A program made the position numbers and the translations under genes. DNA of 13,299 bases from Draconibacterium sp. (lineage in GTDB: Bacteria; Bacteroidota; Bacteroidia; Bacteroidales; Prolixibacteraceae). The notes under the pieces are model-generated. The model did not search any database, was not told the origin of the DNA, and was given only the letters and a program-made list of their open reading frames with translations. The stretch is from NCBI GenBank assembly GCA_030595485.1, contig JAUVDE010000049.1, forward strand, positions 1 to 13,299, read 5' to 3'. This document shows positions 1 through 7,555 of this stretch, piece by piece; positions within the stretch are counted from its first letter, which is position 1; the number at the start of each line of letters is the position of its first letter.

Positions 1-1
1 T

Positions 2-2935
2 CAGTTGTATCAAGAGCTCGACCAAAATGACATGGCTTCTGAGGCTTTCCGAAAAGTTATCCGAATGAACCCGGGTTACAAAATGGCCTTTAATGCCCGA
101 ATTAATTCGGCTGGCGTATTCTCAGGCGAGGGCAATACAGCAGAGTTAATAAAAGAGCTCAATAAAATGTTGCGCGACAAAAAGAACATCGAGTTCCGCG
201 ACCAAATATATTACGCATTGGGTAATGTTTATTTTCGTGAAGGAGAACGCGAAATTGCCAAAGACAATTACAAAAATTCGGTTTCATCGAGTTATAAAAA
301 CCAGTACCAACGGGCACTTTCATCCATTACTTTAGCCGACCTGCATTTCGACGATTTAAATTATCGCGGCTCACAATCGTATTACGATAGTGCCATGATT
401 ATTATTGATGAAACCTATCCGGACTACGAAGATGTTGCAGCACGTTACGCTAGCCTTACAAGTTTAGTTGATAACCTACTTATTGTTGAACGCCAAGACA
501 GTTTACAAAAAGTGGCCTTAATGCCTGATAAAGAAAGAGAAGCCTTAATTGCTGGAATGATGCAGGCTGAGCAGGAACTGCAACGTAATATGGAAAATCT
601 TGCCACCCAGGGTGCCCAAGGCTCGGGTTACTACCGAAGCAACCGTAACCGTATGGGAATGGGACGAAGTTCCGGCGGAGGATGGTACTTTTACAATCCA
701 CAAACCGTTACATACGGGAAAGTAACTTTCCAACAACAATGGGGACGACGACAGCTGGAAGACGATTGGAGGCGTTCAAACAAAAACAGCGTTTCTTTCG
801 ACGACGAGGAATTTGCAGAAGATATTCCTCCGGAAGAACAACGCGAGGAAGACCCATTGAAGAAAGAATTTTACACACAAGATCTTCCCCTTACCGATTC
901 GTTAATGAATGCTTCTCACGATAAAATTCGTGATGCTTTCTACAATGCAGGTAAAATCTTCAAATCTGAATTTGAAAATTACCCACGCTCTAACGAACGT
1001 TTTGAAGAGTTAAACGAACGTTATCCTGAAAATATTTATCTGCTTTCGGCCTACTTCGATCTTTACGATTCGTACGAATTATTGGGCGACCAACCAAAAT
1101 CGGATTATTACCGCAACCTGATTATTAATAATTATCCTGAGAGTAAATTTGCTCAATACTTGCTTAATCCCAATTTCTTTATCGAAATGGAAGCCAGGCT
1201 CGACAGCATGAATCGTATGTATCAAGAAACTTTCAGAAATTATAAAGCCGGAAAATATGGAAACGTGATGCACTTGGCGAATTCAATGAAAAACATGAAG
1301 CCTGACAGTGTTATCGTTCCAAAAATTGATTTTATGGAAATGGTAGCCAACGGTGCAACTACCAATGTTCATAATTTCGAAGAGCTACTAAAAGGCTACC
1401 TTGCTAAATATCCGAGTAAAGAACCTTCGCCACTGGCACAAGAAATTCTTACTCTTATTCAGGATAGTACGCTAGCCGATTATGAAAAATTAGTGACCAT
1501 GGGTTACATAAACGAAGAAATCCAGAACGAAGAGTTACTTCCTGAAAATTTCCTTGCTGATGATGAGTTCAATGGTAAGTTTTCGTACGAAGAAGATTTA
1601 TTACACTATTTTATAATTGCGTATCCGCGCGACGAAGAAGAAAACTTTGATTTAAACCGCTTAAAATTTGATATAGCTAACTACAACATCGACCATTATA
1701 CAAAAATAGATTACGACATTGAGACAGAATATTTCGATGAAAACCTGGCTTTTGTTCTGGTACGAGCAATGACTAACAAAGAAAATGCATTGATTTATCA
1801 CGGATCAATCATTCGACGTGCTCCGGTATTTAAAACGTTATCAGGAATAGATTATATGAATTTTGTAATCTCGTCGACAAACTACCGTACCATTAAAGAG
1901 GAACAGTCGACCGCCGATTACATGAAATTCTTTGTGAAAAACTACAGCCGCTTTATTCGTTCGAACTTCACCGAAGAAGGACCAGACATTTCGCCGGAAG
2001 AGTTAATGGCACGTGCTCAGGCTGAAGACAATGCACTAAAAGAAAAAGGAAGTTTTGTTTCGGTAACCACCGGAGCCACCGGTTTATTTACTACCAGGGT
2101 TGACACAACACAGAATTTTGTTATTGCTGTGAAAGACAAAGGGATGTCGTTACGCCAGTTGATAAAGGGTTTTACAGACTTTAACCGCAGCGAATTCAGA
2201 CCGTGGAATCTGGGAGTTCAGTTAAAACAAACCAACGAATACCAGCTTATGATAGTAAAAGGAATTCCGGCGCTCAACGAATCAATGTCGTATTTCCGAA
2301 AAGTAGTTGTTAAGCGTAGTTTATTTGGGCCTCTTGGTCAATCCACTTACCGAAACTTCTTAATTACCGATGAAAACCTGCAAAAGCTAATTGACGAAAA
2401 TAAAGTAGAAGATTACATCAACTTCTTCCGAAGCAACTATATTCAACGTAAAAGTTCATCTGCAGCAAGTAGTTCTACCGCTCCTGCAACTACCACACAA
2501 ACAGCCGCTGCAACAACTGTTGTAAATGAGCAAGCAAAAACCGAGGATACAGTAAGTGATGGTCTGTACAATACAAACCTTGAAGGTGAACACAAAGTTG
2601 TTTTTGTAATTCCTGCTCAAGGAATAAACAAAGAAGCCTTTATTCGCGGACTTGAAGATTACAACAAACAAAACTTTGCCAATTCATCGTTTACAATTAA
2701 TGAACAAGCTCTGGATGCTGTTCGTCAATTAATTATTATAAGCGGAATGACAGACCAGGAAACAGCAAGCCAATATTTTAGTAGTATGGTACGCACCCGT
2801 AGTTTATTTGCTCCGCTGGGTTCGGGACAATACCGAAATTTTCTTATTTCGAATACTAACTTCGAGATATTCTTGCAGGAGAAAAACATTACCGACTACA
2901 TGGATTTCTACAAGAAAGTGTACTTGGGTAATTAG
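2..2935 (+). CDS. porW: T9SS periplasmic TPR protein PorW/SprE (5'-truncated)
   Basis: The reading frame is open at the left edge, so the true start and the expected lipoprotein signal peptide lie outside the window; the TTG at position 5 is not a credible start. 977 residues are visible. The first ~150 are TPR-like helical pairs (for example the YQELDQNDMASEAFRKVI stretch). A Gly/Arg/Tyr-rich segment follows at ~200-265 with GGGWYFYNP and EDDWRRSNK, which I recognise from PorW/SprE proteins. More TPR-like helices lie at ~310-430. The C-terminal 440 residues hold three related ~110-residue units (see findings), with a Ser/Thr/Ala linker at ~817-850 between the second and third. PorW/SprE is an outer-membrane-associated component needed for type IX secretion and, in gliders, for motility; it is thought to connect T9SS subcomplexes. 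The downstream porX on the same strand supports the call. A generic TPR lipoprotein is the alternative. Confidence 0.85.
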   Translation, partial: QLYQELDQNDMASEAFRKVIRMNPGYKMAFNARINSAGVFSGEGNTAELIKELNKMLRDKKNIEFRDQIYYALGNVYFREGEREIAKDNYKNSVSSSYKNQYQRALSSITLADLHFDDLNYRGSQSYYDSAMIIIDETYPDYEDVAARYASLTSLVDNLLIVERQDSLQKVALMPDKEREALIAGMMQAEQELQRNMENLATQGAQGSGYYRSNRNRMGMGRSSGGGWYFYNPQTVTYGKVTFQQQWGRRQLEDDWRRSNKNSVSFDDEEFAEDIPPEEQREEDPLKKEFYTQDLPLTDSLMNASHDKIRDAFYNAGKIFKSEFENYPRSNERFEELNERYPENIYLLSAYFDLYDSYELLGDQPKSDYYRNLIINNYPESKFAQYLLNPNFFIEMEARLDSMNRMYQETFRNYKAGKYGNVMHLANSMKNMKPDSVIVPKIDFMEMVANGATTNVHNFEELLKGYLAKYPSKEPSPLAQEILTLIQDSTLADYEKLVTMGYINEEIQNEELLPENFLADDEFNGKFSYEEDLLHYFIIAYPRDEEENFDLNRLKFDIANYNIDHYTKIDYDIETEYFDENLAFVLVRAMTNKENALIYHGSIIRRAPVFKTLSGIDYMNFVISSTNYRTIKEEQSTADYMKFFVKNYSRFIRSNFTEEGPDISPEELMARAQAEDNALKEKGSFVSVTTGATGLFTTRVDTTQNFVIAVKDKGMSLRQLIKGFTDFNRSEFRPWNLGVQLKQTNEYQLMIVKGIPALNESMSYFRKVVVKRSLFGPLGQSTYRNFLITDENLQKLIDENKVEDYINFFRSNYIQRKSSSAASSSTAPATTTQTAAATTVVNEQAKTEDTVSDGLYNTNLEGEHKVVFVIPAQGINKEAFIRGLEDYNKQNFANSSFTINEQALDAVRQLIIISGMTDQETASQYFSSMVRTRSLFAPLGSGQYRNFLISNTNFEIFLQEKNITDYMDFYKKVYLGN

Positions 2936-3095
2936 TAAATAGCTTGAATTGCGCTTGACTCCAAAAATTTTACACTTTAAATAAGAAGCCACCAATAGTG
3001 GTTAAAGATTGTTAACACCATACTACAACGGCACTTTTTTTGTTTTCCTTTGAGAAGCATGACAACAAACAAAACAACAGGAAAAAATTAGAAAC

Positions 3096-4652
3096 ATGAC
3101 AAAACCACGAATACTTTGGACTGACGACGAAATAGATTTATTACGCGCCCACATTATATTTTTACAAGAAAAAGGTTACGAAGTTGAAACTGCCAACAAC
3201 GGCTCCGATGCTATTGATAAAGTTGCTAAAAACTACTACGATATTATATTTCTGGATGAAAATATGCCCGGAATGACTGGGCTCGAAACACTTACCAAAA
3301 TCAAAGTGATTTCGCCAAATGTACCAGTGGTAATGATTACCAAGAGCGAAGAAGAAAACATTATGGACGAGGCAGTTGGTGCAAAAATTGCCGACTATTT
3401 AATTAAGCCCGTCAATCCAAAACAAATTCTGCTTACACTTAAAAAGAATATCGACCAAAAACGTTTGGTAACCGAGCAAACCACTTCGAAGTACCAAATG
3501 CAATTTGGCCAAATTGGTATGCAAATTAACGACCGTTTGAATTTTGACGAATGGAAAGAAATTTATAAAAAACTGGTTTATTGGGAAATAGAATTAAGCG
3601 AATCGGACGACTCGACCATGGATGAAGTGTTGACCATGCAAAAAAACGATGCCAACAATGCGTTTTTCCGTTTTGTAAAAGATAATTATGAAGACTGGTT
3701 TCAGCGTGACTTCGAAGATCGACCTCTGCTTTCGCCCGATATTTTTAAACATCGTGTCTTTCCTCATTTAGATGAAGGGAAAAAAACTTTTGTATTGGTA
3801 ATCGATAATCTTCGTTACGACCAGTGGAGAACTTTAAGCCCTGTTTTTAACGAATATTTTCACACGCAAAGCGAAGAACTTTACTGCGGAATTTTGCCTG
3901 CTGCAACCATGTATGCGCGAAACTCGATGTTTGCCGGATTAATGCCTTCCGAAATAGAAAGAGTGTACCCTCAATTATGGTCAGACGACGATAACGAAGG
4001 AAGCAAAAACCGACACGAAGAGGAATTAATAAACAAACAAATGCAGCGTTTTGGCCGCAAAGAAAGTGTGTACTTTGAAAAAGATACCGGCATAAAAAAA
4101 GAACGTTGGGTAACCGACAATTTAAACAATATCCTCAAAAACGACCTTTCGGTAATGGTGGTAAATTTTGTGGATATGATTTCGCATGCCCGCACCGAGA
4201 TGGATATGATTCGCGAGTTGGCAAACAACGAAAAAGCCTACCGTTCGTTAACCCTTAGCTGGTTTAAAAACTCATCGTTACTGGAGTTGCTGAAAGGTTT
4301 ATCCGAAAATAATATTCGAGTGGTGGTGACTACCGACCATGGTGCCATTCGTGTTGACAATGCAGTTAAAGTAATTGGCGACCGTGAAACAAATACCAAC
4401 CTGCGTTACAAATTGGGTAAAAACCTAAATTTCAAATCGAAGCATGTATATGAAGTTCGCGACCCAAAGAAGATATTCTTGCCTTCGAGAAATGTAAGTA
4501 CCAGCTATATATTTGCAACTGGAACCGACTTTTTTGCTTACCCAAATAATTACAACTACTACGCTAATTATTACAAAGACACCTTTCAACACGGCGGTAT
4601 TTCCATGGAAGAATTAATTATTCCGGTAATTACTTTAGAGCCGAAAAACTAG
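3096..4652 (+). CDS. porX: T9SS response regulator PorX (receiver + PglZ domain)
   Basis: This 518-residue protein is a two-domain response regulator of the PorX family, which controls T9SS gene expression together with the sensor kinase PorY and the sigma factor SigP. Residues 1-120 form a CheY-like receiver with acidic pair D10/D11, phospho-acceptor D54 (FLDENMPG), T82 and K104 (LIKP). After a helical linker, residues ~200-515 form a PglZ/alkaline-phosphatase-superfamily domain. Likely metal and catalytic residues are D237 (LVIDNLRYDQW), T271 (AATMYAR), D360 and H364 (VDMISHA), D414/H415 (TTDHGA) and H499 (QHGGIS), so the site looks intact. In studied PorX proteins this domain is a zinc-dependent phosphodiesterase acting on oligonucleotides. 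There is no signal peptide, so it is cytoplasmic. The ATG at 3096 gives a normal receiver N-terminus. It lies 160 bp after porW and may be co-transcribed or have its own promoter. It ends 78 bp before a convergent gene. Confidence 0.95.
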   Translation: MTKPRILWTDDEIDLLRAHIIFLQEKGYEVETANNGSDAIDKVAKNYYDIIFLDENMPGMTGLETLTKIKVISPNVPVVMITKSEEENIMDEAVGAKIADYLIKPVNPKQILLTLKKNIDQKRLVTEQTTSKYQMQFGQIGMQINDRLNFDEWKEIYKKLVYWEIELSESDDSTMDEVLTMQKNDANNAFFRFVKDNYEDWFQRDFEDRPLLSPDIFKHRVFPHLDEGKKTFVLVIDNLRYDQWRTLSPVFNEYFHTQSEELYCGILPAATMYARNSMFAGLMPSEIERVYPQLWSDDDNEGSKNRHEEELINKQMQRFGRKESVYFEKDTGIKKERWVTDNLNNILKNDLSVMVVNFVDMISHARTEMDMIRELANNEKAYRSLTLSWFKNSSLLELLKGLSENNIRVVVTTDHGAIRVDNAVKVIGDRETNTNLRYKLGKNLNFKSKHVYEVRDPKKIFLPSRNVSTSYIFATGTDFFAYPNNYNYYANYYKDTFQHGGISMEELIIPVITLEPKN

Positions 4653-4665
4653 TTCTTCTTTTCTG

Positions 4666-4729
4666 GTCATCGTGCTAAACTTGTTTCAGAGTCTACTTTA
4701 TCAGATACTGAAACAAGTTCAGCATGACG
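4666..4729. repeat. Palindromic intergenic repeat between porX and DUF89 gene
   Basis: Two arms of about 24-28 bases are imperfect inverted repeats around a loop near 4693-4704. The core AACTTGTTTCAG on the left matches CTGAAACAAGTT on the right exactly. The outer part, GTCAT...GCT on the left and AGCATGAC on the right, pairs with a small insertion on the left. It fills almost all of the 78-bp gap between two convergent stop codons. I recall similar AACTTGTTTCAG-type palindromes scattered between genes in Bacteroidota genomes, but cannot count copies here. The transcript could fold into a long hairpin and end transcription from both sides. No T-run adjoins it directly. Confidence 0.75.
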
Positions 4730-4730
4730 G

Positions 4731-5582
4731 CTAATTACGAACACAGCGTTTCACCACAAAATCACCTTTTGCTGCACCTACCTTTTGCCCAATAACCGGG
4801 CACTTCACCATTAAAAGATAGAATAAACGAGGATCGGTTTCATCCATTAACCCTTCGAAATTACCCATCCCTTTTGAGATGATTAAGTCGACTGATTTGT
4901 ATATCTCAAGAAACTCGGTACTTACCCGATGTAGCAAAGTTGAAGGAGCGTCGTCGCCATTCGAAATAAGTTTCGCTACTTCGGGAATACCAACTTCAGT
5001 AGCTTCTTTTATTGTAGCATCGTTTAAAATGGGTTTATCGCGAACGGCAAAAATTACATTTGGGTGATTTATAGTTTCCAAAAAGAGTTTATCCAGTACA
5101 ATTTCGCCACAATTGTCGCCCAAATACAAAATGGTCTTTGCTTTCTCAATTTCAACTTTTAGAGCTGCCGAGTCATCAAAAGCCAAGTCGCTGGTAAAAA
5201 CCCGTTCAATGGTTGCTTCAACATCGAACTTATGTGTTGGCCCAAAATCGATAATATTTCCGGCAATTGCCAAACGCAATGCGGTGTCAAATTTATCATC
5301 CGCTTCCTCTACACGTTTTTTAAATTCAGGGTATCGTTTTATCAATTCGCAGTTACTCTCCTCCTTTTCCTTTTTATACGGATCGGAAATACCCGAGTTT
5401 ACCACTAACTTCTCCAACAAATTTCGGGTTACTTCGGGTGAATAACTGTTATCTAAATCAATGGCAGCAATGTCATGAATCATTTCGCTTACCAAACTGT
5501 TGCGTTCTTCCTCTGCAATTTCATATTTATCCATACGTTTTTGCAAGCCCTTAATATGGCAAATAAGGCATTCGTAATTCAT
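4731..5582 (-). CDS. DUF89/ARMT1-like family protein (putative damage-control phosphatase)
   Basis: This 283-residue soluble protein has the hallmarks of the DUF89 family: an N-terminal CxxC (C5, C8 in YECLICHIKGL), GNIIDFG at ~109-114, the metal-binding signature LGDNCGEIVLDKL at ~154-166 (D156, N157), RDKPILNDATIKEA at ~181-194 with N187/D188, and SKGMGNFEGL at ~236-245. Characterised relatives are metal-dependent phosphatases acting on phosphorylated metabolites that are thought to be toxic or damaged sugar phosphates or cofactors; the N-terminal Cys pair marks the prokaryotic subgroup. The substrate of this protein cannot be read from sequence. The ATG at 5582 places the CxxC close to the N-terminus, as expected. 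The gene stands alone: convergent with porX, and 312 bp downstream of the mlaEF pair on the same strand. A putative -7 box at 5633-5640 suggests its own promoter. Confidence 0.88.
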   Translation of the reverse strand: MNYECLICHIKGLQKRMDKYEIAEEERNSLVSEMIHDIAAIDLDNSYSPEVTRNLLEKLVVNSGISDPYKKEKEESNCELIKRYPEFKKRVEEADDKFDTALRLAIAGNIIDFGPTHKFDVEATIERVFTSDLAFDDSAALKVEIEKAKTILYLGDNCGEIVLDKLFLETINHPNVIFAVRDKPILNDATIKEATEVGIPEVAKLISNGDDAPSTLLHRVSTEFLEIYKSVDLIISKGMGNFEGLMDETDPRLFYLLMVKCPVIGQKVGAAKGDFVVKRCVRN

Positions 5583-5894
5583 AATTTAATGCTTAAAGTT
5601 AGAACTCCGAAATCGGAAATCTGTGTTTGACACAAAAGTAAAAGAAGTAACCAACTTACGTTATTTAAAACTTAAGTTCAATGTTTTATTTCAGAATTAA
5701 TTAATTTCAAGTGACGATATACTCAATGAATCTAGCTTTTTGGGAATTTTGACAAATTTATTTTTTCCTTTATCAAGGCAAAATTTTCAAGCATAGCAGT
5801 AGTTACGGTTTTAAATTTTAACGCTGGGAAAGGGAAAAAGAAAGAGTGAAAAACCCGAAAAACTATGTGTATTGAGTATAAATGCGGCAAGAAC
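5583..5894. other. Gene-free AT-rich interval between mlaF and DUF89 genes
   Basis: This 312-bp interval has no convincing ORF on either strand, no tRNA-like fold and no strong hairpin. Near the DUF89 start it carries a candidate -7 box (annotated separately). The remainder is AT-rich, with short homopolymer runs and a purine stretch around 5824-5855. It probably holds the 3' end of the mlaEF transcript and the promoter of the DUF89 gene. I saw no clear intrinsic terminator for mlaF. Confidence 0.6.
5633..5640 (-). promoter_or_regulatory. Putative -7 promoter box for the DUF89 gene
   Basis: On the minus strand this reads TACTTTTG, an exact match to the Bacteroidota -7 consensus TAnnTTTG. It lies about 50 bases upstream of the ATG at 5582. 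I see no clear -33 TTTG at the usual 18-20 base spacing, so the call rests on the -7 box alone. Confidence 0.4.
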
Positions 5895-6647
5895 CTATTT
5901 CCCCTTCATTTGTGCGTACAGCTTATTTGCAAAAATAAAGTCTTCCAGCTTTTGATTGCCTGAGCTTAAAATTTCAGTTTTCGAACCGGTCCATTCTTTT
6001 TCGCCTTTACTGATAAATAAAACCGACTCCCCAATTTCAATCACCGAGTTCATATCGTGGGTATTAATTATGGTTGTCATTTGAAACTCTTTGGTAAGGG
6101 CTTGAATAAGTTTATCAATTACCGTTGCCGTTTCGGGATCGAGGCCAGAATTTGGCTCATCGCAAAACAAATATTTTGGATTTAAGGCAATAGCACGGGC
6201 AATAGCAACACGTTTTTGCATACCGCCGCTAATTTCGCTAGGCGAAAGTCTAAAAGCTTTCTTTTCTATGTTTACATGATCGAGACAAAACTCAACACGT
6301 TTTTGTTTTTCAACACTGGTCATATTGGTAAACATATCCAGCGGAAATCGTACATTTCCTTCAACATTAATACTGTCGAAAAGTGCCCCACCCTGAAAAA
6401 CCATACCAATTTCCTGACGCATTTTTTTGCGTTCTTTTTCAGTAATCTGGGTAAAGTCACGATCGTTATACCAAATCTCACCTTTGTCAATCTCAAACAA
6501 ACCACAAATCGATTTTAGTAACACCGTTTTCCCCGAGCCACTTCGCCCAATAATCAGATTGGTTTTACCTGGCTCAAAAACGGTTGAAATACCTTTTAGC
6601 ACCTCATTGCCATCAAACGATTTATGTATATTGTTAAGCCTAATCAT
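5895..6647 (-). CDS. mlaF: MlaF-type ABC transporter ATP-binding protein
   Basis: This 250-residue protein is the ATPase of a MlaFEDB-type phospholipid transporter. All ABC motifs are present: Walker A GRSGSGKT at 34-41, Q-loop Q85 (MVFQGGALFDS, typical of the Mla group), signature SGGMQ at 140-144, Walker B YLFCDEP at 159-165 with catalytic E164, D-loop SGLDP at 167-171 and H-loop H197. ISGGMQKRVAIARAIALNP and the GGALFDS stretch favour the lipid/MCE-associated (Mla/Ttg2A) branch over other importers. The start overlaps the stop of the upstream permease by 4 bp, which indicates translational coupling. The pair would sit at the inner membrane and drive lipid transfer between inner and outer membranes. 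No MCE-domain MlaD partner is adjacent, so the transport direction and the full complex are unknown. Assignment to the family is firm; the exact symbol is by analogy. Confidence 0.9.
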   Translation of the reverse strand: MIRLNNIHKSFDGNEVLKGISTVFEPGKTNLIIGRSGSGKTVLLKSICGLFEIDKGEIWYNDRDFTQITEKERKKMRQEIGMVFQGGALFDSINVEGNVRFPLDMFTNMTSVEKQKRVEFCLDHVNIEKKAFRLSPSEISGGMQKRVAIARAIALNPKYLFCDEPNSGLDPETATVIDKLIQALTKEFQMTTIINTHDMNSVIEIGESVLFISKGEKEWTGSKTEILSSGNQKLEDFIFANKLYAQMKGK

Positions 6648-7384
6648 GTTAAGAGCAAACGGGTTAATATTAAATCAAAAAACAGCACTAAAATATTTGT
6701 ATTCACCACTGCTTTGGTACTTGCTTTTCCAACTTCCAGTGCACCTCCTTGCACATAGTAGCCAAAATAAGCTGGCACCGAGGCTACCAGAAATCCAAAT
6801 ACCAACGATTTTATAGCTGAAAAAGTTATATAGTAAGGAACAAATGCAAACTTCAAGCCTTGTAAGAATTCAGGAACAGTTACAACTCCTGCCAGTGGCC
6901 CGGTGACCAATCCTCCAAGTATTCCAAAAAACACACTCATTATAAACAGAAAGGGGAAAATTAAAACCACTGCAACAATTTTTGGAAGAATAAGGTAACT
7001 AGCTGAGTTTACCCCCATTATTTCAAGTGAGTCGATTTGTTTGGTAACACGCATTGAACCAATTTCAGAAGTAATGTTCGAGCCAATTTTACCAGCCATT
7101 ATTAAGGCCAACATTGTTGATGAAAACTCCAGTATAAGCGTATCACGTGTTCCAAAACCAATTAGGTCTTTTGGATAAATTGGGTTCGACATAGAATAGG
7201 CAAATTGGATGGTCATAATTCCACCAATAAACACCGAAATAATAATCACAATCCACACCGAATTTACACCCAGCGTATCAATTTCGTGAAACAACTGTCG
7301 GACATACATCTTATGCTTTTCTGGTCGGGCAAACACCCTTTTCAGCAAAGTAAAATAACGACCTATATGAAAGAAAAAATCCAT
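6644..7384 (-). CDS. mlaE: MlaE-family ABC transporter permease
   Basis: This 246-residue membrane protein has the MlaE permease signature AGKIGSNITSEIGSMRVTKQIDSLEIMGV at about 97-125 (quoted in parts: AGKIGS, SEIGSMRV, QIDSLEIMG). Likely membrane segments are ~43-62, ~83-97, two within ~130-165, ~190-208 and ~226-244, with an amphipathic N-terminal helix (~1-35) as in MlaE. Its length matches the family. It is the first gene of a two-gene operon, and its stop overlaps the mlaF start. MlaE dimers form the membrane channel beneath an MCE ring in known systems. The ATG at 7384 follows a good -33/-7 promoter by about 30 bases, supporting the start. The gene is divergent from the guanylyltransferase gene. 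Confidence 0.92.
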   Translation of the reverse strand: MDFFFHIGRYFTLLKRVFARPEKHKMYVRQLFHEIDTLGVNSVWIVIIISVFIGGIMTIQFAYSMSNPIYPKDLIGFGTRDTLILEFSSTMLALIMAGKIGSNITSEIGSMRVTKQIDSLEIMGVNSASYLILPKIVAVVLIFPFLFIMSVFFGILGGLVTGPLAGVVTVPEFLQGLKFAFVPYYITFSAIKSLVFGFLVASVPAYFGYYVQGGALEVGKASTKAVVNTNILVLFFDLILTRLLLT

Positions 7385-7417
7385 TCGTCTCTGTTGTTTC
7401 TGTTTTAATTGTACGGC

Positions 7418-7448
7418 TAAATTTACAACTTAAAAGTCTGAATCAAAA
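7418..7448 (-). promoter_or_regulatory. Putative promoter of the mlaE-mlaF operon
   Basis: On the minus strand a -33-like TTTTG (7448-7444) is followed after 18 bases by TAAATTTA (7425-7418), one mismatch from the Bacteroidota -7 consensus TAnnTTTG. The -7 box ends 33 bases before the mlaE ATG. Spacing and both elements fit a housekeeping-sigma promoter of this phylum. Confidence 0.5.
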
Positions 7449-7516
7449 TTTTTGTAAATTAAGCTTAAAGGCTACAACATATCTCAATTAATTCCGTAAT
7501 TCTTAATGAATCTTTT

Positions 7517-7524
7517 TATATTTA
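7517..7524 (+). promoter_or_regulatory. Weak candidate -7 box for the guanylyltransferase gene
   Basis: TATATTTA, one mismatch from TAnnTTTG, lies 31 bases before the ATG at 7556 in the 171-bp divergent gap shared with the mlaE promoter. No clear -33 element is visible, so this is tentative. Confidence 0.25.
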
Positions 7525-7555
7525 TGTTTTTGAGTCTGAAATAATAGATAATCAA

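Noticed and set aside
5..7. TTG as the start codon of the first gene
   Set aside because: The frame is open to the window edge (CAG precedes it), it falls inside a TPR helix, and the expected signal peptide is absent; the gene is truncated.
682..924. 80-codon plus-strand ORF inside porW in another frame
   Set aside because: It is embedded in the porW frame, is Arg-rich and low in complexity, and has no independent support.
2988..3004. Hairpin CCAC...GTGG as a terminator between porW and porX
   Set aside because: The stem is only about 4 bp and no T-run follows directly, so it is too weak to call.
5113..5445. 110-codon plus-strand ORF opposite the DUF89 gene
   Set aside because: It is fully antisense to a gene with clear family motifs; its Ser/Phe-rich composition is typical of a shadow frame.
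6427..6816. 129-codon plus-strand ORF opposite mlaF/mlaE
   Set aside because: It lies antisense across two well-supported genes, spans their overlap, and has no recognisable motif or start context.
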